From NCBI GenBank assembly GCA_900155495.1, contig FTLJ01000012.1:17232-81231 (forward strand): 64,000 bases of DNA. Direction: 5' to 3'. A model generated the notes under the pieces. It was given only the letters and a program-made list of their open reading frames with translations, was not told where the DNA came from and searched no databases. Source of the stretch: Porogramme epimiltina (lineage: Eukaryota; Basidiomycota; Agaricomycetes; Polyporales; Polyporaceae). The translations under genes and the position numbers were made by a program. Positions 1 through 13,197 of this stretch are shown in pieces (positions within the stretch are counted from its first letter, which is position 1; the number at the start of each line of letters is the position of its first letter).

Positions 1-1963
<1,963 letters not shown>

Positions 1964-2492
1964 AAGCGGGGAGGAGGTGTACGAGGGGAGAGGCGTGACG
2001 TTGTTCGTTCCTAAGCTTTAGTTTATGCTGGGTACTTTCGCGGTGCAGTATGGACATCGCTGCTGATATACTATCATAATTTAATGTATTGCTCCGTGTA
2101 ACCATTCTTCGTGCCGTTGGCAGCCGGCCGAAAGAGCGCTGGCCGATATTGATTATGCCCTCCGACAGGAATGACGATACGAAGGTCCGCCGCAGATCCG
2201 GAGACTTCTAGCTTACACTATGTGATATACAGGACACGATGTCTCGGATGCCAGACGCAAATATCAAGCCATGATGATACCTTGAGCGGACGAGCTGTGG
2301 TTAATGGGTGCACACGGTGCACAGGTTATTGCGGGAGCGGAAGAATGAGTATCGTAAGTAATAGTCGTGTAGAAGATAAAAGAAACGTTCGCATCTAAGG
2401 ACCGGGGTCAAGGTAAACACATGGACTGTTGGCAGAACACGACGACGCACATTGATACCGGGAAAAGAGGAGAGGAAGCCATGGTCAAGCAT
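1964..2492. other. intergenic, includes 3' flank of duplicated unit copy 1
   Basis: 3' region of the transporter gene, then from about 2160 the left end of the first copy of the 2.1 kb tandem repeat. The stretch 2160-2490 is clearly similar to 4250-4570. No coding region supported. Confidence 0.6.
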
Positions 2493-4080
2493 TCATGCGG
2501 ACGTAGATTGAGGGTCCCCATAGCATCTGAGGTTGTCGTACAGAACCTCCAAGCCTTCAGCAAATTGCTTGAGCCCCGGGTTTTCCATGTCTATGGACCA
2601 CACTCTGAAGCCCTCCATGCGGGTGAGCGAACGGACTAGCTCGCCTTCTCGGGGTTCCATTTCAGGTGGGATTACCAAGTCCTTCCCGTCCGACGCTGAG
2701 ACGAAGGGCCTCAGTCGCACGGGCTCCAAGACACGCAGGACGCGGATGACGACGACGCGCTTCCCCGCGTGTTCCGGAAGTGTAGACTGTTCGAACGCGC
2801 ACAACAGCTTCCCTAAATGAAGAAAGAGCGGCCACGGGACTGATCAGCAAAAGGAGAAGTCAGCGATGCACTTAGCAGGACGCACCTTCGTAGAAGTTAG
2901 AAACTATGTCCGGGCCAGACCCGGAGGAATCACGGAAGCTGAAAAGGCCTTCCAGGCGTCGATTGACCACCCCGTCTTTGCCGATGAACGTGAACGACCG
3001 GTATTTTGTGGTGAGGTTGACGTAGAACGGCTCCTTGAACGAGTGGAGAAACTTAACGCGGTTCAGCCCTATCTTGAAGGACATCCCCATGTTTGTCGAC
3101 GTTTCCGCGTGCTCGGAAAGGAGCCCATCACGCACCGCAATCCCCTTCAGCATGCGGAAATTGGGCCGTACCAGAATGACGAGGAGAGGGATTGACCACG
3201 GGAGATGTTTGTACATGAGATCCGTTCCGGAGGCGAAGTCGCTGGGATAAGTGGATCTAGTTATACGGAACCTAAGTTCCTGTGCAAGCGGGGGAATGTT
3301 CTCTCGGCGATGGCAGTAGAAGAAACCCAAAGTTCCGGGGGGAGGAACTATCGACCTGGGGAAAAGGGTCATCCATGACCCTCTAGATTTTTGCGAGTAG
3401 AAGTTTTGCGAGTCTATAACGCAAATCTGATTTTTGGTGCTGGGGCGGCAGATTTCGACGGAATCGTAGGCGGTAATTCGAGAGGGGTCCAGGGTGGAAA
3501 TCCGGGCGAAGGTCAGCCTTCTGGTCTCAGGCAGGCTGGTGGTGGTCTGGGATCCATGTTCTTCAGCCACGGTTGTGGTGGTCACCATCGCCGGGCTTAG
3601 AGTGTCCGAGGCGAGGCATCGGATGCCAGAAGGTAAGATCTGCTGGTGACAGGGCGCCGAAGCTGACCGCCTTCTCTGTGCAATGGCCGTAGGTAAGTTC
3701 CGTGTCCCAGAGAGCAGTTGTCGATTCGTGGGGCTTGCGCGCGTCAAGTAACGCAGTAGGACGTCAACGCGTGTCATGTGATTAAAAACACGCAAGGTGT
3801 GTTTGTGTAGCTAAATGAAGGTAGTATTAGTAAATTAGCAGTTCAAATGGCGAACTTAGGCCCTTACATTGAAGGAGGCTAATCCAAGCCAGTGTAGAGG
3901 GGAACGAACGAATAGAGTCCCCAACTTGAAGTTGTCTAATGTCGCTGTTGATCTTCAACCAGCTTTCCCACACCCATCCGAAGTCCGCCGAATCTCCAGT
4001 TCCTATTGCCGCGGGCCGATGGTCCTTGTGTTCAAACTTGCTTCCTTCTTGAGTTCCTCAGCATTATCCATCGAATAGGT
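2160..4080. repeat. tandem duplication, copy 1 (~2 kb)
   Basis: Covers the 3' flank, the whole gene at 2493-3777 and its upstream region. Similar in order and orientation to 4250-6150. Similarity is seen in coding parts, in the 3' flank (both have ATGGACTGTTGGC at 2421 and 4501) and in the upstream part (CTTGAAGTTGTC at 3924 and 6010). Offset is about 2.08 kb throughout, so one unit was copied head to tail. Confidence 0.85.
2493..3777 (-). CDS. unknown agaricomycete protein, tandem paralogue 1
   Basis: I do not recognise a named family. Two exons: 3777 down to 2886 and 2812 down to 2493, joined FYEG|KLLCAFEQSTLPEH through a 73-base intron with GTGCGT donor and TTTAG acceptor. The product is about 403 residues. 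The N-terminal ~100 residues are Ser/Thr/Arg-rich. The core has conserved pieces LGFFYCHRRE, PPLAQELRFR, LMYKHLPWSIPLL, LRVLEPVR and LVIPPEMEPREGEL. No signal peptide or clear membrane helix. I chose the ATG at 3777 rather than 3795 because the paralogue at 4573-5860 aligns from there (MTRVDVLLRYL against MPGADVLLRCL). Both copies keep the same intron and an open frame, so both look functional. Function unknown. Confidence 0.75.
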
Positions 4081-4572
4081 ACACTATTCCACTGGATAGC
4101 CTGCACCGTGCCCAAGTACGTTAAGCATGCCTGAAAAAGTGGCATGCACTGGGTGCATGGTCGGCATGCCACCCACCTTATTCACTGAGTAGCCCTTGGT
4201 CACTACGATATTATCCAAGTATGGTATATAAACTGTGTTGATAGACACCGGTAATGGTACGAGGGTCCATCGTAGATCCAAAGACCTCTAACTTATGCCA
4301 TATGATGTACAGGAGTCAGGACACAATATCTCCCGGAGCGTACAAGCTGGGGGTAGCGGGTGCATACAGTAAGCACAGGCCGTTGGGGGAGCAGAGGAAA
4401 GATATCATAGATAGTGGTTGTGTAGAAGATGAAAGAAATGTTCACAACGGTGATACCGGTATGACACCAAAAACCTAAGGATCGGGATTAAGGTAAACGC
4501 ATGGACTGTTGGCGGAAGACGACAACGCACATTGATGCTGCAGAGAGAGGAGAGGGAGCCATGGTCAAGGGC
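3796..4572. other. intergenic between the duplicated genes
   Basis: Holds the upstream region of paralogue 1 (to about 4080), a unique ~170-base spacer and the 3' flank of copy 2. The spacer has a short inverted repeat, GTGGCATGC (4139-4147) against GCATGCCAC (4164-4172). No gene supported. Confidence 0.5.
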
Positions 4573-6150
4573 TCATGCAGACGTAGATCGAGGGTCCCCA
4601 TAGTGTCGGAGATTGTCATACAGAATCTCCAAGCCTTGAGCGAAATTCTTAGGCCCCGGCATCTCCATGTCTACGGACCACACTTTGAGACCCTCCATGT
4701 GGGTGAGCGAGCGAGCCAGCTCGCCCTCTCGGGGTTCCATTTCAGGTGGGATTACCAAGTCCTTCGCGCCCGATGGTGTACCATCCTTAGAGGGAGCGAA
4801 AGACACGGGTCGCACGGGCTCCAAGACACGCAGGACGCGGATGACGACGACGCGTTTCCCCGCGTGTTCCGGAAGTGTGGACTGTTCGAACGCGCACAGC
4901 AGCTTCCCTGAACGAAGCAAGAGGGACCATAGGAATAGTCAGCGAACGGAGAAGTCAGCGATGCACTCAGCAGGACGCACCTTCGTAGAAGTTAGAAATT
5001 ATGTCCGGGCCAGACTCGGAGGAATCACGGAAGCTGAAAAGGCCATCCAGGCGTCGATTGACCACCCCGTCTCTGCCGATGAACGTGAACGACCGGCCCA
5101 TTGAAGCTAGATCGACGTAGAATGGCTCCCCGAACGAGTGGAGAAACTTCAGGTCGTGCACTGGGGTCATCTTGAATGACATTTCTGTGGTCGCGTCTAT
5201 CGACGCTACCGCGTCCTCGGAAAGAAACCCATCGCGCACCGCGATTCCTTTCAGCACGCGGTAATTGGGCCGTACCAGAGTGAGGAAGAGCGGGATTGAC
5301 CACGGGAGATGCTTGTACATGAGATCTGATCCGGAGGCGAAGTCGTTGGGATGGGTGGATCTAGTCATACGGAACCTAAGTTCCTGTGCAAGCGGGGGAG
5401 TGGTTTCGCGGCTATGGCAGTAGAAGAAACCCAAGGTGCCAGAAGGAGGATATATTGACCTGGGGAAGAGGGCCATACATGACTCAGAGCGGCGCTGCGA
5501 GTCTATAATCCGAATGTCATTTTGGCAAGCGGGTTTGTAGATTGTGACGGCATCGTAGGCAGTGACCCGAGAAGGATCTAGTGTAGAAATCCGAGCGGTA
5601 GTCCGCTTTTTGGATTCAAGCAGGCGGTTGGTAGCCTGGGGTCTATGTTGTTCTTCACCTGTTGTGGGTGTTGGCGTCGGACTCTGAGTGTCCGAGGAGA
5701 GGTATCGAATGCCAGACTGTAGAACCTGCGGGAGGTAGTGTTCCGAAGCTGACCGCCTTCTTGGCGTTATGGTTGTAGGGTTCCCTATCCCGGAGAGCAG
5801 TTGTCCATTCGTGTGTCTTGCACGCGATAGGCAACGCAATAGGACGTCAGCGCCTGGCATGTGACTAACAACGCGCGAGGTGGGTTTGCACGACTAAATG
5901 AAAGAAGGATCGGTAAACTAGCAGTCAGAATAGTAGATTTAGGTTCTTACATTTCAAAAGGGCTAATGCAAGCCAGCGTTGAGGGGAGCGAGTGAGTAGA
6001 ACCTCCAGCTTGAAGTTGTCCAATGTCGTTGTTGATCTTCTTGAACCGACTTTCTCACGCCCATCCGAAGTCCGGCCGAGTCTCCGGTCCCCGGGGGTTG
6101 TCGGTGTGCTCGAGTTCCACAGCCTTACCCATCGAATGGGTTTAATAAGT
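4250..6150. repeat. tandem duplication, copy 2 (~1.9 kb)
   Basis: Second copy of the unit at 2160-4080, same orientation, with scattered substitutions and small indels. It carries the paralogue at 4573-5860 and matching flanks on both sides. Confidence 0.85.
4573..5860 (-). CDS. unknown agaricomycete protein, tandem paralogue 2
   Basis: Paralogue of the gene at 2493-3777 with the same two-exon structure: 5860 down to 4981 and 4907 down to 4573, giving 404 residues. The intron sits at exactly the same codon (FYEG|KLLCAFEQ) with the same GTGCGT donor. Compared with copy 1, exon 2 has a short insertion (FAPSKDGTPSGAKD) and exon 1 lacks a few residues near QNDIRIIDSQ. Conserved blocks LGFFYCH, LMYKHLPWSIPL, VRPNYRVLKGIAVRDGFLS and VVVIRVLRVLEPV are kept. 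No catalytic motif that I can name. Substitutions without frame breaks suggest both copies are under selection, but this is inference. Confidence 0.75.
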
Positions 6151-7066
6151 CTACTAGCTAGCCTGCATCCTACTAAGACGAGTTTAGGACGGCTAAAAGA
6201 GTGACATACACATGTTACATGGCCGGAGTTCACACTACTTAACACGGCGTGCATGGCCGAATGTCAGGGCATATGACATGTACGTGACATCCTCGGTCTA
6301 ACACAAACACTCTGTAGTCGTTTGTTATTGGCATACAAAAGGTTTGTATGTGGAGCCCGTGACATCAGATAATGGACGATAATTTCCTGGAGCGGGACAT
6401 TCGGCCATGCGCGCTGTGTAACGGAGTGGAAGCAACCTTCTGTGCGGATTTCCTGGAGTAGATAATCTGGTCATGCATGCCGTCACATCATTGCTTTGCA
6501 AACCGCACACAAGCATCATCATTGTTCATCATGATACCTTCACCTGGTTTGGCTCCTAACGAGTACCAGAGGTATACGAACCGTGTAGGGGGGCGACTGG
6601 CCTTCGCCCTCGCCCGTCTCAAAGTGTCCGAGTCCGTGGGGGGTATGAACAGCTAATATGTATGGGGCCTACGTACGATATGTGCCAGACACCGCAGCGC
6701 GGTGTCCTGACAGTTACAGGGGGTAAACCAAGCAGCGGAGAGAGCTAGATGTGTGTGTGGGGAGAGATGGCAATAACAGCAGTGTGATCGAAGGGCGGAA
6801 GCATGCAGCACCGAAACGCATGCGCGCGCAGCCCTAATGGGACTCGCACGCACGAGACGGGCGCGATGCGATAAATATGTCCGCCTGCACGGAGAGAAGC
6901 CTGGCCGGATCACAACTCGCCCTGCTGCCAACTAAACCAGACACCCGGCTGCCTAACGGCGTCGAATGGGCGGTGAACGATAGCGAACTTCCTCCGGTGA
7001 AACGTACACGACGGGAAGGGGGTGTATGACGTGATGATGATGTGAGCGCACGCGCGGCCGCGGTGC
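5861..7066. other. intergenic, no gene seen
   Basis: To about 6150 this is the duplicated upstream segment of paralogue 2. Beyond it I see only short repeats: an inverted repeat CATACAAA/TTTGTATG (6332-6350) and two imperfect copies of a stretch around ATTTCCTGGAG (6378 and 6447). No supported gene. Confidence 0.5.
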
Positions 7067-7865
7067 CTATGCGGCGACCTGGGGCGCGGCCTCGGGATTG
7101 TCGTGATCAATGCCGTGCTCGGATGCGCTCTCCTCGACGACGAAGGACCGGGTCGACGGGGCAGGGACAGGGGCCCACATGGCACGGAGATTGAACCAGC
7201 CGGCAGCAGAGGGATCCGACGCGGCGGCATCGTGTCCGTCCACTCTTGCGCCGATGACGTCCATGTCGGAGGTGCGGGAGAGGGTGGCAAAGTCTATGTC
7301 GTGTTCGGGAACCATGCCGAATTCCAGGTGGGGGTGGTTGGTCGCAATACGGTGTATGGCGACGTGCGAGGCCATGATGAAGAGCAACATGAAGAGGAGA
7401 ATGATGGCGCGGATGCGGCCCCTAAGGGAGAAGCTGCTCCGGTCATCGAATGAAGTCTTGAACGGGCTCGCTGGGAGCTGGATTTGCGACGGCAGGTATG
7501 TGCGGAAGGTAGGCACCAGGGTGGCCAGACGTTGGGAGAACGTAGGGCTTGGTGGCGGGGCGAGGAAGGCAATAAAGAATTCGCTCTCGAACACCGGAGA
7601 CGACGGCGTGACGATGATGGCAGGGAGCTCGGCCTTTTCGTCAACAATGGGCCGGGTAAGGTCTGTGGCGAGACGCACACGACAGGTAAGCGGTGGCTGG
7701 TGTGCAGTGGGACGTTGGATACTCACCCAGTGGTGCGGGGATAAGTGTGTAGTCAAGCCTCTGGGGCAGGCGGTTAAGACGAGGGGCTATTGTACAAGAG
7801 TCGAGTGAGTTGTCAGCGCCGAGATAGCGGACATGGTGAGCTCGCTGTCTCCTGCGGCGGGACAT
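7067..7865 (-). CDS. unknown protein with one membrane helix
   Basis: Two exons, 7865 down to 7727 and 7662 down to 7067, joined at PAPL|DLTRPIVDEKAELP with a GTGAGT donor and CACAG acceptor; 244 residues. It starts MSRRRRQRAHHVRYLG. Residues from about 150 hold one strong hydrophobic helix (AIILLFMLLFIMASHVAI) after a basic patch (SLRGRIR), so a single-pass protein is likely. The tail is acidic and ends PEAAPQVAA. I chose the ATG at 7865 because a TATTTATA element lies about 40 bases upstream (near 7910). However, the same frame stays open without an ATG up to about 8200 and encodes a second hydrophobic stretch (FLLFPVLAVLAVVAFAVYD), so a longer spliced form is possible. Family not recognised. 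Confidence 0.5.
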
Positions 7866-8315
7866 AAGGAGGGGACTCACGAGAGCGACGCATACTCGAT
7901 AGCTGAGTATAAATAATACACGGCTGTTAGGGCGGAAGAATTGAACTCTATTGGGGGGCGATTTTGCGGGAGTGCTGAAGGGAGCTCTACGGCCGGGGGG
8001 GAGATCGGCTACTAGAGCGACGGACGGGCCGGAGAAATGAGCGTGAGGATAAAAGAGAGTGGGGTCGCGGACGGCGAGGCGGGCGGGCGGGGCGTCGTAG
8101 ACAGCGAAGGCGACGACGGCGAGGACAGCGAGGACGGGGAACAAGAGAAAGATGAAGACCGCCCTGTCCGCTTCTCGACGCTCTACCGCCCCAGGCGCCC
8201 ATCACCTGCTTATGTCAGCGCCAGGCAGGCCGCCATCAGGGCAATTATTTCTCTGCACTGCAGTCGCCGGGCCAAGCCGCCTCCAGTAGCCAGCTGCAGC
8301 CTCAGCCCGTCCGCC
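7866..8315. promoter_or_regulatory. divergent promoter region
   Basis: 450 bases between two head-to-head genes. It contains a TATA-like element (TATTTATA on the minus strand, near 7905-7912) suited to the minus-strand gene. Both strands also have long open frames here because of high GC, so 5' exons of either gene could extend into it. Confidence 0.4.
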
Positions 8316-10340
8316 ATGTCCCTCGCCCCCGCCGCCTCCTACCGCCCAACCACCGCCCCCGTGCGCTCCGCTACTCTCCCCGCAGACGCATACGTACTCG
8401 CCATCGCGTCCCTCCCCTCCTTCTACGCCGCCGCCGCCTCGGCCCCGTCCAACGCGATCCATCTCTTCGACAAGGAACGTCTCCGACATGTCCAGACACT
8501 CCCCGGTCACGCCTCCGCCATAACAACGCTCAGATCAGTCCCCAATGTCGCCGGCAACTCTTCCCATGCCCTCCTCTCCTCAGGCAAGGACGGCGCGGTC
8601 CACGCCTGGGACGAGCGCGCCGGCACCGTTGCCCTCCGCTGTGAGCCCCCGTCCCGCGTCCTGCCTCGCGATGTACCTACCACTCAATGGAGAATACAAT
8701 CTGTTTATACGCCTGCACCCGCTTGACCCGTCTCGCATTGCCCCGTCTCATGTGCTGAGCAGTGACGGCATCAACCGCCGGGACAGACCGCGCGCTGCTT
8801 TCGTGCGATGTCTCTGCCGATGGACTCACGATCGCCGCCGGCACTGAACTCAAGGGCGATGACGCGTCAATTCTCTACTGGTGAGAGTCTAGTCGACTTG
8901 TTGCCACAGAAGGCAGATTTCCGTGGGCGTGTGCGCCCAGAAGCAAATCCTCCCTAGCCCGAGTGCCTCATCCCAGCCTTTACCTTTGGGACACCGTAAT
9001 CGTCCGCGACCAGCGACGGACATGGCTCTGCTGCCCCTGAATACACCGCATTTATTGCGCCTCTCACGCGTGTCCCTTGCGCGGTCGTCCCGTTTCCAAA
9101 GAACCCGAACTCCCAGGGAAACCTCCGCCACCACGCGCCCGCTCCCGAGATCGTGCCTCCCGCTGACCCGATCCGTCTCCCTCCTCTTCTCCAGGGACCC
9201 CCGCAGCCCCGCCGCGCCGCTGCGCACGCACGCCTCGACGCACTCGGACGATATCACCGCGCTCCACTTCTACCGGCCCCCGCCCGGCGGCGCGCCGTCC
9301 AGCGCGGGCCCAAGCCTGCTCCTCTCCGCCTCCTCGGACGGCCTCGTGTGCACCTCCAACGCGGACGAGCCCGACGAGGACGAGGCGGGCGTGCACGTCG
9401 GCAACTGGGGCTGCAGCGTCGCCCAGGCCGGCTGGCTCCACGACCGCATGGGCCGTCCCGGCGTGTGGGCCGCGAGCGACATGGAGACGTTCAGCGTGTG
9501 GACGAGCGAGGTGCGTCGCCCTCTCCTCCTGGATGTGCCCCTGCCCTCTCTTGTCCCGCCGGCGGCTCGCGGGTCGCGCAGGTTGCCCTGGACGCGTCTG
9601 CGCCGCCTGCGCTGCGCCACCGCGTGCCGCCGATCGGGTTAGGCGAGGGCTCTGGGACGTCCACCGTGAACAGGCTGAACTGATGGACGCATGCCTGCCC
9701 CCCTCTTCTCCGTCGTGGCGCGCCGCAGCTCGACCGCATACAGGACACCGACATCCGCCACCCGTCCGTGCACCGGCAGGACCTCACCTGGGTGACCGAC
9801 TACCTCATCGGGTGCCACGAGCCCGCGTGGCCGTTCGCAGGCGCGGCCGAGGCGGACAACGACCTCTGCCTCTTCGTCGGCTCCAACGAGTGAGCGCGCC
9901 TTCTCTTCTCTTCTTTCCAGTCTACTTCATTCGCGGAGCTCACTGCCGACGCGCACACGCCCACAGGGGCGACGTCTCGCTCGTCACGCGCCCCACGTTC
10001 TCAGACGCGGGCGCGCCGTGGCTCCTTCGCCACACATGGAAGAACGGGCATGTTGGCGTCGTGCGCGCGGCGCTGTGGGACGAGCGGGTGAGTGCCTCTT
10101 CCCCCAGCCTAGAGCACCCCGGCCCTCGCGGCTCTGACACTATCTCGGCGCGCTCGGGTACAGAGCGGCATTCTCCTCACCGGCGGCGAGGACGCGAAGC
10201 TCAACGTCTGGACCGCCGCGGGCGCAGAGCCAGCGGCCCTGGGGTCGCCCACGGGCAAGGCCAAGCGGTGGAACGACGTCGACCCGATGGACGTGGATAT
10301 GGACGGGGACGTCGCGTCGCGCAAACGGCGGCGGGCGTAG
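8316..10340 (+). CDS. WD40 repeat protein, WDR89-like
   Basis: Beta-propeller scaffold protein resembling the WDR89 family; molecular role poorly known. Six exons: 8316-8640, 8787-8880, 9195-9510, 9729-9889, 9967-10087, 10164-10340, giving 397 residues with all phases matching. WD-type repeats visible include LPGHASAITTLR...LLSSGKDGAVHAWDER, LLSCDVSADGLTIAAGTE...SILYWDPR, HSDDITALHFY...LLLSASSDGLV, GHVGVVRAALWDE and GILLTGGEDAKLNVW. The tail has a basic, nuclear-signal-like end (ASRKRRRA). An in-frame ATG at 8037 would add 93 acidic residues, but the WD40 fold starts after 8316, so I prefer the shorter form. Ends 169 bases from the convergent MCC beta gene. Confidence 0.82.
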
Positions 10341-10509
10341 TTGATGTGCGGGTTTTGAGTGAGGGGTGTGCTGGTGGTGTACGACTGTTCCGGCGAGAAG
10401 TCCAATCCAAAAGTTCATGTACCGTCCGTCCAATGGATGTGAGATGTAATGTACAGCTTGTTGTCTACGTCTACAACGTAAATGCAGCACCAAAAAGGAT
10501 CATATGCAT

Positions 10510-12763
10510 TCACATCCTAAACACGCCGAACCCCTTGCCGTCCCCGTCCCACGTGGTCTGCGCACCACGACCTGAGGAGCTGCTTCCACCACGCTCTCGT
10601 GCGGCGAGAGCCAGGGCTAGGCCGACGGTGTCGCGGGTGTCGACAGGTCTAATGATGCCATCGTCCCACAACCGCGCAGAGGCGTAGTACGCCGTCGACT
10701 GTTGTTCAATCTCGTCCTTGAGGGTGCTGTGTTTCGTCGGGTCCCTGATGCGTAGACAAGCCATCAGTAAATACGCTGTGCGCTTTGCTACATCAAGACT
10801 GACTTCGATACTGTGGCCATGACTTGCGACAGCTGCCCAGGACCCATCACGGACACCTTGGCATTCTACCGCGTGTTGTCAGTGGTCCGCCTACACCTAC
10901 AAGAGTATAGAGCGTACCGGCCACATCCAGAGGAACCTAGGCGAGTAGGCGCGCCCGCACATGCCTATTCGAGCCTTCAGCGTGCGGAAGACTACAACGT
11001 CTCAAGAAGCCCACCACGCACCGTAGTTGCCGGCGCCATAACTGCCTCCAACTATGACAGTGAGCTTCGGAACATCCGCGCAGGCGACGGCGCGGACCAT
11101 CTTCGCGCCGTCCTTGGCGATTCCACCCTTCTCTGCCTTGGAGCCGACCATGTACCCAGTCACGTTGACGAGGAAAAGGAGCGGGATCTGGCGTTGTGAG
11201 CAGAGCTCGATGAAGTGCGTTGCCTTCAGCGCCGACTGCGAGAAGAGGATGCCGTTGTTGGCGACTATGCCCACGGGGAAGCCGTGTACGTGGGCGAAGC
11301 CCTACGAGGTTGAAGTGAGTGTTTGCAAGGCTGTGGAGACTGAGAGAGCATACAGTAACGATCGTCGTGCCGTATTCCTTCTTGAATTCGCGGAACCGGC
11401 TGCCGTCGACGACGCGCGCGATGACGTCTCGCATGTCAAACGCCTGGCGGAGGTCCGTCCCAACGATCCCGTGCAGCTCGTGCGCAGGATATAAAGGGTT
11501 CTCTGGTACCGCCGGAGGCTAAGAGAGGGTTATCAAGCTGGTCGTCACCTTATACAGGGTGCACTCACGGGCACCTCTCGCGAACCTGCCTTGCCCAAGT
11601 CGCTGACAATGCCTCTTGCAATAGCAATCGCGTGCTCATCGTCTCGGGCAAGATGGTCGGTAACACCGCTCTCAGAGGAGTGCATTTGACCTCCGCCCAG
11701 AGTCTCTTCGTCAACTTCCTCGCCCGTCGCGGCCTTAACGAGCGGAGGGCCTGCTAAGAATATGCGGCCTTGCTCTCTTACAATAATATTCTCATCGGCC
11801 ATGGCAGGCACATAGGCACCTCCTATGTAAGGCTTCAGTAAGTGCTCATTGCAGACCTATAGAAACACTCACCCGCGACAGATATTCCATGTACGATAGC
11901 TATCTGAGGTATTCCTAGAGCAGACATTTGTGCCATGTTGTAAAATATCCTCCCGAAATGCTCCTTGTCTGGGAAGACCTACCAACAATACTTAGCTGGG
12001 TATGAAGGGTATCAGGATACGACTTACATTGGCTTGGTGGGGTAACGCGGCGCCTCCAGATTCCACTGCAGCATCCGTGTTTAATGCACGCACACGCACG
12101 TATAGGAAACAGCAGCGCACCAACGTAAACACAAGGCAAACCGTGTTCTCGAGCAATTTCCTGCGCGCGCAAATGCTTCTTCACCTGTCGAAGACACTCA
12201 GCAAACGTATCAGAGGGGCAAGGATGGAGACTAACAGTCAAGGGATAATATGACCCGCCCTTCACTGTCGCGTCGTTCACAACAACGACGCATTCGCGAT
12301 CCGATATCCGCCCAATACCAGTAATAATACCGGCGGCGGGCACAGAGTCGCTCCCGTATACTTCATGCGCGGCAAGAGAGGAGAGCTCCAGGAAGGGCGT
12401 ATGTGGGTCCAAGAGGAGCGCGAGCCTGTGAACACCTTGGTCTCAACACCATCGTCCCACCCAGACGAACACTACGAAAAAGCAAACGCAGACGACAGCG
12501 ACATACCTCTCTCTCGGCAGCTTCTTCCCCTTGCTCCGCATACGTTCCGCCGCCTTTGCCCCACCGCCCTGGCGCACCGTAGCGAGTTTCCCTTCGAGGT
12601 CCGCGACAAGCGCGTCCATGGCCTCGGACTTGGCCTTGAATTCAGGTGCGGCGGTGGAGATGTGCGAGGGTAGGACCGCCGGGTGGAAGGCCCGCCTGCT
12701 CCCGCTCGTGCTCGCGGCCCATGTTCTCTGGGCAGCCCGCAAGGGCCTTACTGCGGCGCGCAT
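10510..12763 (-). CDS. MCCB: 3-methylcrotonyl-CoA carboxylase beta subunit, mitochondrial
   Basis: Carboxyltransferase subunit that moves the carboxyl group from biotin on the alpha subunit to 3-methylcrotonyl-CoA in leucine breakdown, in the mitochondrial matrix. About 11 exons. The N-terminus ([15 protein letters not shown]) is Arg-rich without acids, fitting a mitochondrial presequence. Family segments follow in order: [155 protein letters not shown], and the typical end [15 protein letters not shown]...FGVFRM. The longer open frame would start at TTG (12769), so I take the ATG at 12763. The alpha subunit is not in the window. Confidence 0.93.
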
Positions 12764-13197
12764 GAACAACGAAGTTTAGAGCACCTGTGGTCGGAAGAAG
12801 CCAGAAAATCTGTCGGGGGTGGGGAACAAGAGACGAGAGGGGGGAGTTGAACGAGAGACGCACACGGTGTCCGGAGCTTGCACCGGCTACCCCACACGAT
12901 CAGCTGAGCGCGTATGGCGCGTCGGGCGGATCTCGATCGCGTACCCCGCACCCCGCATGCTCCCAAGTAGGGGTCGTCTTCATCGCGGTTTCGCCTGGGT
13001 GGGCGCAGCTAACACACAGGGATGAAGCTCTACAATTGATATCATTGCATACTCGTGATTAAAGCTTGAAGAGAAGAATCCATGCAAACATAACAATACA
13101 AGATAGAAAAGAACTACCTAAGTCGTGTCGAACATACGGGAACGGAGTAGGGGGGATAGTAGGGTACCATAGTCCATAAAACATGACAGCAAGCCGC
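12764..13197. other. intergenic, upstream of MCC beta
   Basis: Promoter region of the MCC beta gene and 3' region of EPL1. No coding region supported. Confidence 0.5.

Noticed and set aside
7110..7808. Long plus-strand open frame antisense to the one-TM gene
   Set aside because: Translation is Arg/Met/Gly-rich without motif; it mirrors the GC-rich minus-strand gene, which has matching splice phases.
8037..8315. Upstream in-frame ATG for the WD40 gene
   Set aside because: It would add 93 acidic residues outside the propeller and push the start deep into the divergent promoter; kept as an alternative only.
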